Shown here one piece after another: positions 1 to 8,573 of a stretch of 64,000 bases of DNA; the first letter of the stretch is position 1; every line of letters starts with the position of its first letter. Source of the DNA: Nemertoderma westbladi (Eukaryota; Xenacoelomorpha; Nemertodermatida; Nemertodermatidae). The DNA is taken from assembly GCA_032718475.1 (NCBI GenBank), contig JAUCBJ010008243.1:1-64000 (forward strand), given 5' to 3'. The notes under the pieces are model-generated. The model searched no databases and was not told the DNA's origin. It was given only the letters and a program-made list of their open reading frames with translations. The position numbers were made by a program, and so were the translations under genes.

Positions 1-2474
1 ACCTCATCTTTACTCGAGACGGTAGTCACCGCCATTCTATTCGGCCTTGTCTTTAGCCCTATCTCTTCGGCCACCCAGTTCTCCACCAGCGTGAAGGCTG
101 CTCCGCTGTCGACCAGCATTAATGTCGTTACTGATCGACCGCCCTCTCCTGATATCTTTACTGGTACTACCCCGAGTAGTACTTTTCTCTTCTTCTCCTC
201 TTCTGTCGTGCTTGTGGCCATTGCCTGGCCTCCAGTCTCGGACTCTCTGACTGCTGTTTCTCTACATTCTCCGGACCTGTGTCCTTCTACCACACATCGA
301 TGACATAGTCCGTTTGCGTCTGTGTAGGCTATACGATCTTGTTTGGGCAACGCTTGCCAGTGCTTACAACTCCTGGTCTTATGTGTTCCGTCCCGATGTA
401 ATTGACATTCGAATCCTGGATTATAGCGTTCCCTGTATAGTCCCTCACGTATCGCGTCTAGGTTTATATGTACCGATTTAGTGTTTTGGTTGTCTGTATT
501 CGGCCTACTGGGTACATTGGGATTATGTTTATTTATGGTGTTATTTTCTTTCTGTCCCCGCCACGGTGTGGCCCTGCTACCAGCTAACTGTGGACTAGCA
601 GTCCCCTGTGTGGCCGCATGTGGTAGTGATTGTCCCACTCCCGAGAATGGGTCTGTCGGATTATATTCGGGTTCAGGCCAGTTGTATTCGGTCTTAGGTG
701 CCTTCCCCAAACTATCCTCGCTATAGACTGGGTCTGTTATTAGTTCGGCTTCATAGTTCAAGAAGCTCGACATCTCTTCTAGGCCCGGTTCCACACCCTT
801 CTCTTCCCGTGTGGAGAAAGCGATTTTCCTCCACTTCCTTCGTAACCAGATCGGCAGTGCCTGCGCTATCGTGGTGATGTTGTTAGACGCGTTGAGTTCG
901 TATGGTGCGTCCAACGTCTTTAACACGATCAGCGCCTTTTCAACTTTGTTAGCAAACGTCTTAATGCTAACGGGATTATCCTGTAGGCCACCCGTTGTTA
1001 TGCCTCTCAGGGTTTGCCTGATGATCTTGGCTGGGTGCCCGTATTCCCTGTCCAGTGCCCGCCATGCTGTCGTGAAGCCCCCTTCTATACCCTGGTATTG
1101 CCTCACGATGTCGTATGCTGGGCCTCCCGTGTATACTTGCAGATACTTTAGGCACTCCGCCTGCGTCAAATTTTTTGTTAGTATCTCGTTGCTATACATG
1201 CGCCGAAACTGAAGATATTCTTCCGGCCTACTCCCATCGAATTTGAATGGTTCCACGGGTGGTAACTCGATCCTTGTTTTTAACGCATCGATTAACGTGG
1301 CCATCCCCACTGCTTGCGCCTCTAATGGGTTCGATGGGTGTTGCATGGTTTCCCTTGCTTGGTGCGGTCCACCCGTTCTATTCTCTGCTCTCCTCTGACT
1401 TGGGTATATCATTGGGGGTAGCGGCCCCCTCCATATTTCTGTGTCACACGATTTGTTTTCGTCCAAGGGATTCGTTCTCGCTTCTATCGGGGTATATTGT
1501 TGATATTGCGATGGGGGAATGTCACCCTGTCCCCCCCCCACCAATATGTTTGGTACTGGGGTTGATGTTAATATATTGGGGCCCATGCATTTATCCGCAA
1601 TAATTCCCCCCTCCCCTGGGTATATGTTATAACCTTTGGTGCTGTAGTCATACTGCTGCACTGGTACCGGTATAGGCCTATCAGCTTCTGGCCTACCTAC
1701 CGGAATGTATTCCGCGACTTCCGGGTCTAATCCCGTTGTCCGCGCTATCCTATCGCCTACGGTGCTCCTGTCAGCATGGCCTACGGTATGTGCAGTAAGG
1801 CCTGCAGTATGTCCTACAGTCTGTATGTGCTCGGAATCGAAGTTTATTCTTCTCGAATAGTCCTCCCCGCGGCTACCGTATTCTCGATCGGTAGGTACAT
1901 CCCGACGGAAAGTTTCCCTTCGACCCCCTCTGCTGCTCTCTTCTTCGCGTCGGTACGTCACGTACCTCTCTCTCGGCGCGTAGTGCGCCTCGTCGGGTCG
2001 CGTCTCTCCGGGACGACGGCAATCTCCCGTAGTTCGACCCCACCGACTCTCTTCTTCCATCTCAATCACCGACGGCTCACTATCCGTCCTCACTCTTCTA
2101 TCGTTCGCGGCGATGCTTCTCCTATCATCTTCTCCTCTTCTTCCCTCAGTGCAGTATTCCCGCTCGTGAGATCTCTCGTTGACCTCCCGGTTAAACTCCA
2201 CTGTTCTTCTTCTCTCTTCTGATCGGGCTTGACACTCCGTCCGCCCTCTCGCGGCGTCAACCTGCATCTCTCTGCTCGATCGCCCGCCGCTGGGGACACT
2301 CGCGGTCCCCCTATTACTTTCCGTCGCCGTGTGTTGCGGTTTACCTACTTCGGCCCGCGCATTATCCGCCGACGCCTGTGGGACACTCTCTGCCCCCCCC
2401 CCTCTCGTCACTAACTTCTCGCGGTGGGGTGCTCGTAGCCCCCCCCCACCCGCCACTTCTAACTTCGGTACCTC
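1..2474 (-). CDS. Gag core, zinc knuckle and aspartic protease (partial)
   Basis: This - strand frame has no stop from 2474 to position 1 and continues off the window. In order it encodes a low-complexity linker, a Gag core at about 1270-760 (motifs FKFDGSRPEEYLQF, YTGGPAYDIV, LDREYGHPAKII, then a region ending in EAELITDPVY), a Cys/His cluster of which CHRCVVEGHRSGEC at about 257-300 is a CCHC knuckle, and a protease with LMLVDSGAAFTLV around position 110. DSG is the catalytic aspartate motif of retropepsins. Its upstream end overlaps the 2362-5007 ORF by 113 nt in a different frame, and repeat units match across the overlap, so the two probably form one Gag-Pro polyprotein separated by a homopolymer slip. 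It would build the particle and process the polyprotein. Confidence 0.75.
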
Positions 2475-5007
2475 TTACTACACTCCTGTACCCTTCTTGT
2501 GGGGCGCTCTCCGCCCCCCCCTTCTCGCCGCTAATCTCACGTGGTGGGGCGCTCGGAGCCCCCCCCCACTCGCCACATCTAACTTCACTATTTCCTACCT
2601 CGTCTCTACACTTTTCTCCCGTCGACACAACATTTACATTGGGGCTGGGTCCGCTTACCCCCGCCCCTCTCTCCACTACTACCTGGCCTACCAGGCCTAC
2701 TTCGGGTTGTCTCAACCCCGCCGATTCCGGCCTACTAACTACGAGGCCTACCAGGCCTACCTCGGGTTGGCCCAACCCCGCTACTTCCGCCCTACTGACT
2801 ACGTGGCCTACCAGGCCCACCTCGGGTTGGCTCAACCCCGCCGTCTCCGGTCTACCCACTGCGTGGCCTACCAGGCTCGCCCCGGGTTGAATCAACCCCG
2901 CCGTCTCCGGCCTACCCACTGCGTGGCCTACCAGGCTCACCCCGGGTTGACTCAACCCCGCCGTCTCCGGCCTACTTACTACGTGGCCTACCAGGCCCTC
3001 ACCCGCCGGGCTATGTGCGTTGGACACGTCTACATTAATAATACCACTGTGATTATCCTGCGCACCAAAGCTAGAAACAATATGTTGCGTTATAACAGTA
3101 TTCGGATTATTTTGTAAAATCGAATTCGGGTTATTATTTAAATTATTTGGATCATTTTGTGAAATCGAATTCGGATTATTACTTAAATTATTTGGACTAT
3201 TCTGTATAACTACATCACTAGAATTACTCTGTACGTCAATATTAGAATCGTTCTGATTTAAAATAATATTATTACTATTAGGTAACGTATTTCCTGCAAT
3301 AAAAATTTGGTTAGAGTCGTCCAATACAGTATTATTAATATTAGCGTTATCTACTGTATTAGTGTTATTACCCCCCCCGCTCGTACGATCACACCAGTTT
3401 CGTGTCCGTAGTGTGGTCCCTGTCAGTGGAGTATTAATAAACGTATCCACGGCCCCCGGCTCCTCTGAAATGTTCGAGCCTGCCCCTCTCTCAGACACTC
3501 CTGCCCGCGCCCGTTCCACCTCGCGCGCGTGTACAGCCGTATACTCTACGAATTTGTCTCGCTGTTTCTCTAACTCTATTCGGCCACTCTCCACTCTTGT
3601 TACTTTCTCCTTTGACTCTCGTTTTTCCTGCTCGATCAATTCCAGCTCTCTCCTAATCCCCTCTCTTCTTCTCGCCTTACGCTCTTTGCGTTCACTTTCC
3701 TCTCTCGCCTCACGTTTCTCGCGTTCACTTTCCTCTCTCGCCTCTCGTTTCTCGCGTTCCGCCTCGCGTTTCTCCTCGCGTTCCCTTCGTTCCCTTCTCT
3801 CTCTCGCCTCGCGTTCCTCGCGTTCTCTCTCGCGTTCCGCCTCGCGTTTCTCGCGTTCTGCTTCGCGTTTCTCGCGTTCTGCCTCGCGTTCTCTCTCGCG
3901 TTCCCTCTCTTCCCTCAACTCTATCTCCTCACACTCCCTAAGGTTCCTCGCGGCCCTTTCGCCCCTCTCCCTCAACTCTTTAATCGACGCCGTTTCCCTC
4001 TCTAGCATCACTCTCCCCTCCTCTAGCCGTCTACCTAGTTCTCTATTCGCCTCTACCACTACATTGAAACGGTGTCTAGCCTCTATCTCTCTCACCCGTC
4101 TTTCTTTTTCGGAGGATGTAACAGACTTATCGGTTGCGACGGATTCCCTCCGCCTTCCCGACCCGCTGGCTCTCCCCCCCTTTCCGGAACTCCCTCCGAC
4201 CGACGAGACCGAACCCGCGGGGTCAACCTCGGGTTCGCCCTCCTCTGGTCTGTTCCAACCTACTGTCTTTATACCCCGGGCATCGATTAAGTATGGCCCT
4301 AAGTACACTACCCTAGGTTCTATACTCCCATACCGCCATGAGTCATACAGTTCCTCGGCGACCCAAGTCGCTCTCTCCTCGGCCAATCCTCTCTGCCCGA
4401 AGCGCACTAGATAATATAAATGTCTATTCGACTCACCTAGTCCTAGGTTCAGTTTTACCTCGTCTATCCTCTTCCCTTCTCTGGCCTCCTTTATCAGTCT
4501 CCGGGTCGCGTTGTAGGCCCGTCGAAGTCGCTCGGAAACCCCGACGTCCTCGTCGCCGACCCCTCGTCCGTCTCTCCGGGTTCGACGTCGTACCGGCGGC
4601 CCCACCGTCGCCGTTCCGGTGGGCCGTGCGTCGCCCTCGGCCTGCGGTTGGCCGGCGACATCGGTGTCGACATCCCCGTCGTCTCTCCGGGTCCGGCGTC
4701 GTACCGTCGGCCCCACCGTCGCCGTCTCGGTGGGCCGTTCGTCGCCCTCGGCCTGTGGCTGGCCCGCGACGTCGGTATCGACATCCCCGCTGTGTGTCGA
4801 CTCGTCTCTCTCTTCCTCGAGCCCGATCTCTCTATCCTCCGGCTCGATCTCTGGTTCCAGGCGGTCCCCCTCTACTCGAATCCCCGGTTCGCCCGGTACG
4901 GATGGCTCCGGTGTCGTGGGCGTATATCGCCTGGTCGCGGCCTCGCGGATCGTTAGATCGTCGTCGTCCGGGGTCCGCGTGGGTGTCACTTCACCCGACT
5001 CGCTCAT
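2362..5007 (-). CDS. ORF-A: N-terminal charged, repeat-rich Gag-like protein (881 aa)
   Basis: The ORF starts with an ATG 68 nt after the LTR. Residues about 70-150 carry two copies of a roughly 36-residue unit (DVDTDVAGQPQAEGD...). Residues about 140-240 form the best conserved part (RLRRAYNATRRLIKEAREG, LGESNRHLYYLVRFGQ), which recurs in the damaged copy at 31050-31701. Residues about 300-490 are an extreme Glu/Arg coiled coil, about 540-650 are Asn-rich, and about 660-790 hold six copies of a 20-residue VGHVVSRPETAGL-type repeat. The last residues come from a frame change at a 10-base G run (2393-2402 on +): the preceding motif GGAESAPQ continues as GGAESVPQ only in the other frame. No enzyme domain is visible; a structural or RNA-binding role as extended Gag is inferred from position. 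Confidence 0.7.
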   Translation of the reverse strand: MSESGEVTPTRTPDDDDLTIREAATRRYTPTTPEPSVPGEPGIRVEGDRLEPEIEPEDREIGLEEERDESTHSGDVDTDVAGQPQAEGDERPTETATVGPTVRRRTRRDDGDVDTDVAGQPQAEGDARPTGTATVGPPVRRRTRRDGRGVGDEDVGVSERLRRAYNATRRLIKEAREGKRIDEVKLNLGLGESNRHLYYLVRFGQRGLAEERATWVAEELYDSWRYGSIEPRVVYLGPYLIDARGIKTVGWNRPEEGEPEVDPAGSVSSVGGSSGKGGRASGSGRRRESVATDKSVTSSEKERRVREIEARHRFNVVVEANRELGRRLEEGRVMLERETASIKELRERGERAARNLRECEEIELREEREREREREAEREKREAEREKREAEREREREEREARERRERREREEKREAEREKREAREESEREKREAREESERKERKARRREGIRRELELIEQEKRESKEKVTRVESGRIELEKQRDKFVEYTAVHAREVERARAGVSERGAGSNISEEPGAVDTFINTPLTGTTLRTRNWCDRTSGGGNNTNTVDNANINNTVLDDSNQIFIAGNTLPNSNNIILNQNDSNIDVQSNSSDVVIQNSPNNLSNNPNSISQNDPNNLNNNPNSILQNNPNTVITQHIVSSFGAQDNHSGIINVDVSNAHSPAGEGLVGHVVSRPETAGLSQPGVSLVGHAVGRPETAGLIQPGASLVGHAVGRPETAGLSQPEVGLVGHVVSRAEVAGLGQPEVGLVGLVVSRPESAGLRQPEVGLVGQVVVERGAGVSGPSPNVNVVSTGEKCRDEVGNSEVRCGEWGGAPSAPPREISGEKGGAESAPQEGYRSVVRGTEVRSGGWGGATSTPPREVSDERGGGRECPTGVGG

Positions 5008-5075
5008 CTTTTGTCTGTTGGTGGCTGGTGGTATCTGAGTCTATTAGGCTAGGGCAGCAGTTGTTATTTAGTTAC

Positions 5076-5613
5076 TGTGACGGGATCATCCGGAGATGAA
5101 CCCGATTTATCCTGTTTTAGTTCACGCGTCCCCGCCGTGTGAAAGAGTGTAAGTTGAGGTTACTGTTGTTCGTTATATTGTGATCTTGAGACGTGATATA
5201 GATATAGATATAGATTGATGTTATACACTGACGTTCACAGGTTGACGGGATGACGGTAACTAAAATCCCGGTACTTCCCTAATTGTAACTTACTGTACCA
5301 CCAGTAACACTGAGATAACTGAGGTAATATGATTACTGCTTACTGGTTATATCGCACGGTGGCCTTATTGCTACTCAATCGGTGCCAGCCCCCCTCTGAT
5401 TGGTTGCTACCCTTGTTGGCGCCCTTTGAGGTGTTCCCGTTCACCCCAGCTATTCTCTCCCTTGTCAGGATACTAACCCCTGACCCTTATTGTGTGCTTC
5501 TCCTTCCCATTCTGTTGGGGAGACACGAGTTGGTTTGGGACCTAATCTCGTGTCCCCCAATATTGCTTATTGGCTTAACTTTGTGGAGTATTGGCGGGAT
5601 TGATTCGCTAACA
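5076..5613 (-). repeat. 5' LTR of left BEL/Pao-like element
   Basis: On the - strand it begins TGTTAGCG and ends CGTCACA, giving TG...CA termini. It aligns along its length with 61071-61635, sharing for example the terminal TGTGACGGGATC block, a CCCCTGACCCTTATTGTGTG block and the CCCAATATTGCTTA block (+ strand text). The A/T-rich centre would hold the promoter, but no TATA element can be assigned with confidence. No clear tRNA primer site follows the LTR end. Confidence 0.8.
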
Positions 5614-6252
5614 ACAAATATTCAGATTTAGCTTTTTTTATATCCCGTTGGACAAGGTTTCTATATTTGCAGTGATTATTACAATCAGCTAAAACACGGT
5701 ATTTCCTAAATTTATACAAATAGTTATCTCTTTATCTGATATTACTAAGAATACCCTTGAAAATGAAATAACTTTTAATTAATTTTTAAATTAATATTCG
5801 TTAATATTCACGTTATTATTCGTTATTTTCTCAGTTTATTCGTCATTTTATCTTGTAGTCGTAACAAAATACGTGTATAACTAATCAATGCCCGGGGGGG
5901 GGGGGGGGGGGGGGGCATTGATTTGCCTCCTCCGCAAAAAAGAAATAGCGCGAGACTTATTTCGTTTCAATATTTTTTATAATAATGCAAACATAATAAC
6001 CAAATATATTGCACAAGGCACAAGGGTGATGTGAACAGATCATAATGACTGTTGTACAGTACTGTATATATATTTTATGACATTCGAACAACGTGCATGT
6101 ATGTATGTACCTTATGATTCAGCTAAGAGTATATCTGTGGTATTGTAGTGGAGAAAGAACTAGGTACTGTATAATATATGTTTTTGCCCCTACCGGTGAT
6201 GTCGGCAGTACTGCACTACTTCTTTATGATTTGATCACTGATTATTATTATA
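5614..6252. other. AT-rich spacer between two LTR elements
   Basis: No coding sequence is recognisable. It contains the G22 palindrome at 5883-5923 and, at its right end, probably the unresolved start of the Gypsy-like 5' LTR, of which only the last 83 bp can be proved by comparison with 8045-8127. Confidence 0.5.
5883..5923. repeat. Short palindrome enclosing a run of 22 G
   Basis: The sequence AATCAATGCCC is followed by 22 consecutive G and then by GGGCATTGATT, so the arms are reverse complements on either side of the homopolymer. Confidence 0.7.
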
Positions 6253-6335
6253 TACTCTTTGACACAACAGGCCTATTTCAGTATTTGTTATGTTTATACA
6301 GATAGATCCCCAGCCTGACAGCTTAGGGATTTATA
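6253..6335 (+). repeat. End of 5' LTR, Gypsy-like element
   Basis: Identical to 8045-8127 and directly abutting the primer binding site. The LTR start to the left cannot be fixed because the 3' copy is truncated. Confidence 0.75.
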
Positions 6336-6353
6336 TTGGTGACCCAGACGAGA
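6336..6353 (+). other. Primer binding site
   Basis: TTGGTGACCCAGACGAGA directly after the LTR matches the TGGTGACCC class of tRNA-complementary primer sites in Gypsy elements. Confidence 0.6.
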
Positions 6354-6596
6354 TACGAGATTAAAATAAATAAACAAAAAAAAAACTACTGTTTGTAATT
6401 ATTTTTACTAATAAACTTTACTATCTTAATTATTATATTTGTATATTGGAATACTGGAATTGGCCACTGTGACAAACTGCTAAAATATATAAGGCCTACC
6501 AGCCTATACAGCTATAGCGACCAATGAGACTGCCATACCGGTATTGGAATACAAACACGGTGCCGGTAGTCAAAATTCGAATACTCCATTTCAAGA

Positions 6597-7532
6597 ATGG
6601 CTACAAACTCAGTAAACCCGGGAAAAACAAATTCATTAACACAGCCATCGGAGGCAACCGGGAGTGGAGCTGGAGCTAACGGCAATGTTGGGGCCGGATC
6701 AAATGTTCCTGTGACAAAAGTTGCTGTAAAACCACCACCGTTCTATCGCTCAAATCCCAATGTTTGGTTTCGATCTCTCGAGTCTCAGTTCGCATTGGCG
6801 GGAGTATCAGTAGATTCAACAAAATTCCATTACGTAATCGCCAATTTACCAGAGGACGTTGCTCTCAATATACCTACGGATACCATTACTTATGATGGAT
6901 TAAAAACAATGATCTTACAACTTTACCAAAAGACTAAAACAGAACTATTAGAAGAAGCCCTTGGGCAGGTTTCCCTAGAAGGACAAAAGCCCTCATTAGC
7001 GTATCTCCGAATAAAGAGGAAATTGCAGGAGTGCAACTTGACAGCAGACGATGACGTTGTACGGCACAAGTTAATGCAAGCAATCCCTATAACTGCACGG
7101 GCTGCACTCAGTGCCCATCTAAGTCTACCACCAGAAGAGTTTGCAACGTTGGCCGATACTATAATCCAGTTTACCTCCGCCATACCGGTACCTATGCAGG
7201 TTCAACCTGTAACTCAGCAACCTCAACAGATGGGGGTGTCAAGGATAAATTATAGACAAGGGGGCAGCGCATCCGGATACGAGCGACAAACAGCTAGAAA
7301 TAGCAATTATGGGTCGGCCAACCACAATGCTGAGAGCACGATACATCCATTCAGTACTGGCCAACGACCAAAAATCTGCCGATTTCATATTTTCTTTGGT
7401 GAAAAAGCAAAATATTGTAAACCATGGTGCCGTTGGCCAGGACGGAAACCTAACTATATGCTAAGTTCCTCCAGAGGTAATTCCCCTTCCAGCGGGCGTT
7501 CAAGAAATAACTCAGAAGGATCGGAAAACTAG
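6597..7532 (+). CDS. Gag of Gypsy/Mag-like element (311 aa)
   Basis: The ATG opens a 311-residue ORF with a low-complexity Gly/Ala/Asn N-terminus (about 1-45) and then the conserved Gypsy Gag core, with PPPFYRSNPNVWFRSLESQF at about residue 47, FHYVIANLPEDVA and LLEEALGQVSLEGQKPS. The C-terminal region has Cys/His residues (CRFHIFFGEKAKYCKPWC) but no regular CCHC knuckle. It is followed by the protease frame in the -1 phase, the usual Gypsy arrangement. It would form the particle shell. Confidence 0.8.
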   Translation: MATNSVNPGKTNSLTQPSEATGSGAGANGNVGAGSNVPVTKVAVKPPPFYRSNPNVWFRSLESQFALAGVSVDSTKFHYVIANLPEDVALNIPTDTITYDGLKTMILQLYQKTKTELLEEALGQVSLEGQKPSLAYLRIKRKLQECNLTADDDVVRHKLMQAIPITARAALSAHLSLPPEEFATLADTIIQFTSAIPVPMQVQPVTQQPQQMGVSRINYRQGGSASGYERQTARNSNYGSANHNAESTIHPFSTGQRPKICRFHIFFGEKAKYCKPWCRWPGRKPNYMLSSSRGNSPSSGRSRNNSEGSEN

Positions 7533-8044
7533 ATACCCTCGGTATTAATGCTGCAAATGCTGAGGGGGGAATTTCTGCCGTTTTTAAATGTACCGCAGCA
7601 ATCGTCGACTCAGCAAACTCACAGGAGCAATGGATAGAATTCTTAATAGATACTGGATCACAAGCTTCTATATTAAAACCGGCTGTGGCCAAGTTTTTAA
7701 TTTGGGAACATACAACAACTCAATTACATACGGCATCAGGATCAAATATTATAGTACATGGTAAAGCTTCAGTTCGAGTCAAATTACTCCAGCGAATATT
7801 TACCTGGACTTTTTATATAGCTGATGTTAATGATAATATAATAGGGATGGATTTCTTATCCCAATTTGGACTCATACTGGACTGTGGAAAACGTTTAATT
7901 ATAGATAAAACAACGCAACTTTCAACACAATTAAAGATGGCACAGACACAAAGTTCAATGATTCAAAAAGTTTCAATTTCACATCCAGATGAACGATTTA
8001 ACATTCTACTTCAGCAATACAGCGAATTGTTTGCTGTTTGTCCG
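7532..8044 (+). pseudogene. Retropepsin and start of Pol, truncated
   Basis: This frame is -1 relative to Gag and open from the Gag end. It encodes a retroviral-type protease with EFLIDTGSQASILKP (catalytic DTG) at about 7645 and the conserved flap-side block NIIGMDFLSQFGLILD at about 7840. The linker toward reverse transcriptase (RFNILLQQYSELF) is reached, then the frame enters LTR sequence. The protease core looks intact; the rest of Pol is missing. Confidence 0.75.
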
Positions 8045-8127
8045 TACTCTTTGACACAACAGGCCTATTTCAGTATTTGTTATGTTTATACAGATAGATC
8101 CCCAGCCTGACAGCTTAGGGATTTATA
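8045..8127 (+). repeat. Truncated 3' LTR of the Gypsy-like element
   Basis: Identical to 6253-6335 and joined directly to the Pol fragment. Complete identity of the two segments suggests a recent insertion, although 83 bp is little sequence on which to judge. Confidence 0.75.
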
Positions 8128-8509
8128 GTATAATAGATATATAATAGTATATGACCATAGCTAAGCTAGGGAGTAGTTTAGTCTTTCTGCTGTAAGTGAA
8201 TTATATCTTCCATTTATTGCCTTTCGAAAAGGGTATGCTATGATGTGTACATGGGAACAAAGTCGCCAGGCCTCATCCTCACATTTACATTATAAATGTC
8301 CTGGCTAATATGTATAAGTTCCGACCATTACTACACCCGAGTGAATACGTAATTATGCTTTGAAGTACCAAGGCAATCGCGGAAAGTGAAAATATATCTC
8401 AAAATCTTTAATTATAAGAATGCAGAAATTAATGCAAATCAACCCCAACGGGCCAAACATACTCTGACACATCCCATAAAGATCAGTTAATCCACAGTGC
8501 ACTCAAAGG
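8128..8509. other. Spacer, nothing recognised
   Basis: AT-rich sequence without ORFs or repeats that could be assigned; it separates the Gypsy-like remnant from the RTE-like element. Confidence 0.5.
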
Positions 8510-8520
8510 CCAGTCAGCCC
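8510..8520. repeat. Target-site duplication, left copy
   Basis: CCAGTCAGCCC, identical to 12299-12309 on the other side of the RTE-like element. Confidence 0.85.
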
Positions 8521-8543
8521 TACTACTACTACTACTACTACTA
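8521..8543 (-). repeat. TAG trinucleotide tail of RTE-like copy 1
   Basis: About eight TAG units on the - strand follow the shared terminal block GCAGCATGCCGATCC. The same block followed by TAG units ends every copy of the family that keeps its 3' end. Confidence 0.85.
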
Positions 8544-8573
8544 GGATCGGCATGCTGCATTGCAGCTGCATTT

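Larger units (their letters stand above)
1..5613 (-). mobile_element. BEL/Pao-like LTR retrotransposon, 5' part, leaves window at left
   Basis: Reading on the - strand, a 538-bp LTR (5613 to 5076) is followed 68 nt later by the ATG of a long ORF (5007), then by a second frame that runs off the left edge. The second frame holds a Gag core, a zinc knuckle and an aspartic protease, the order expected of an LTR retrotransposon. The Gag core pattern (aromatic F-D-G start, YLQ-Y-GGPAYD, REYGHP) resembles the DUF1759-type Gag of BEL/Pao elements. The reverse transcriptase lies outside the window, so the clade is inferred. The LTR is homologous to those at 61071-61635 and 16322-16931, so this is one family present at least three times. 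Confidence 0.75.
6253..8127 (+). mobile_element. Gypsy/Mag-like LTR retrotransposon, internally deleted
   Basis: Two identical 83-bp segments (6253-6335 and 8045-8127) are LTR 3' ends. The left one is followed at once by TTGGTGACCCAGACGAGA (6336-6353), a primer-binding-site form typical of metazoan Gypsy elements of the Mag type. Gag and the start of Pol lie between. Reverse transcriptase, RNase H and integrase are absent: the Pol frame runs straight into LTR sequence at about 8045, so a deletion removed Pol and the first part of the 3' LTR. The element cannot move on its own. Confidence 0.8.

Noticed and set aside
3362-4414. 350-codon + strand Ser/Arg-rich ORF and neighbouring + frames in 91-2222 and 4072-5099
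   Set aside because: Antisense of the Glu/Arg-rich ORF-A and Gag frames, which have homologous copies elsewhere in the window.
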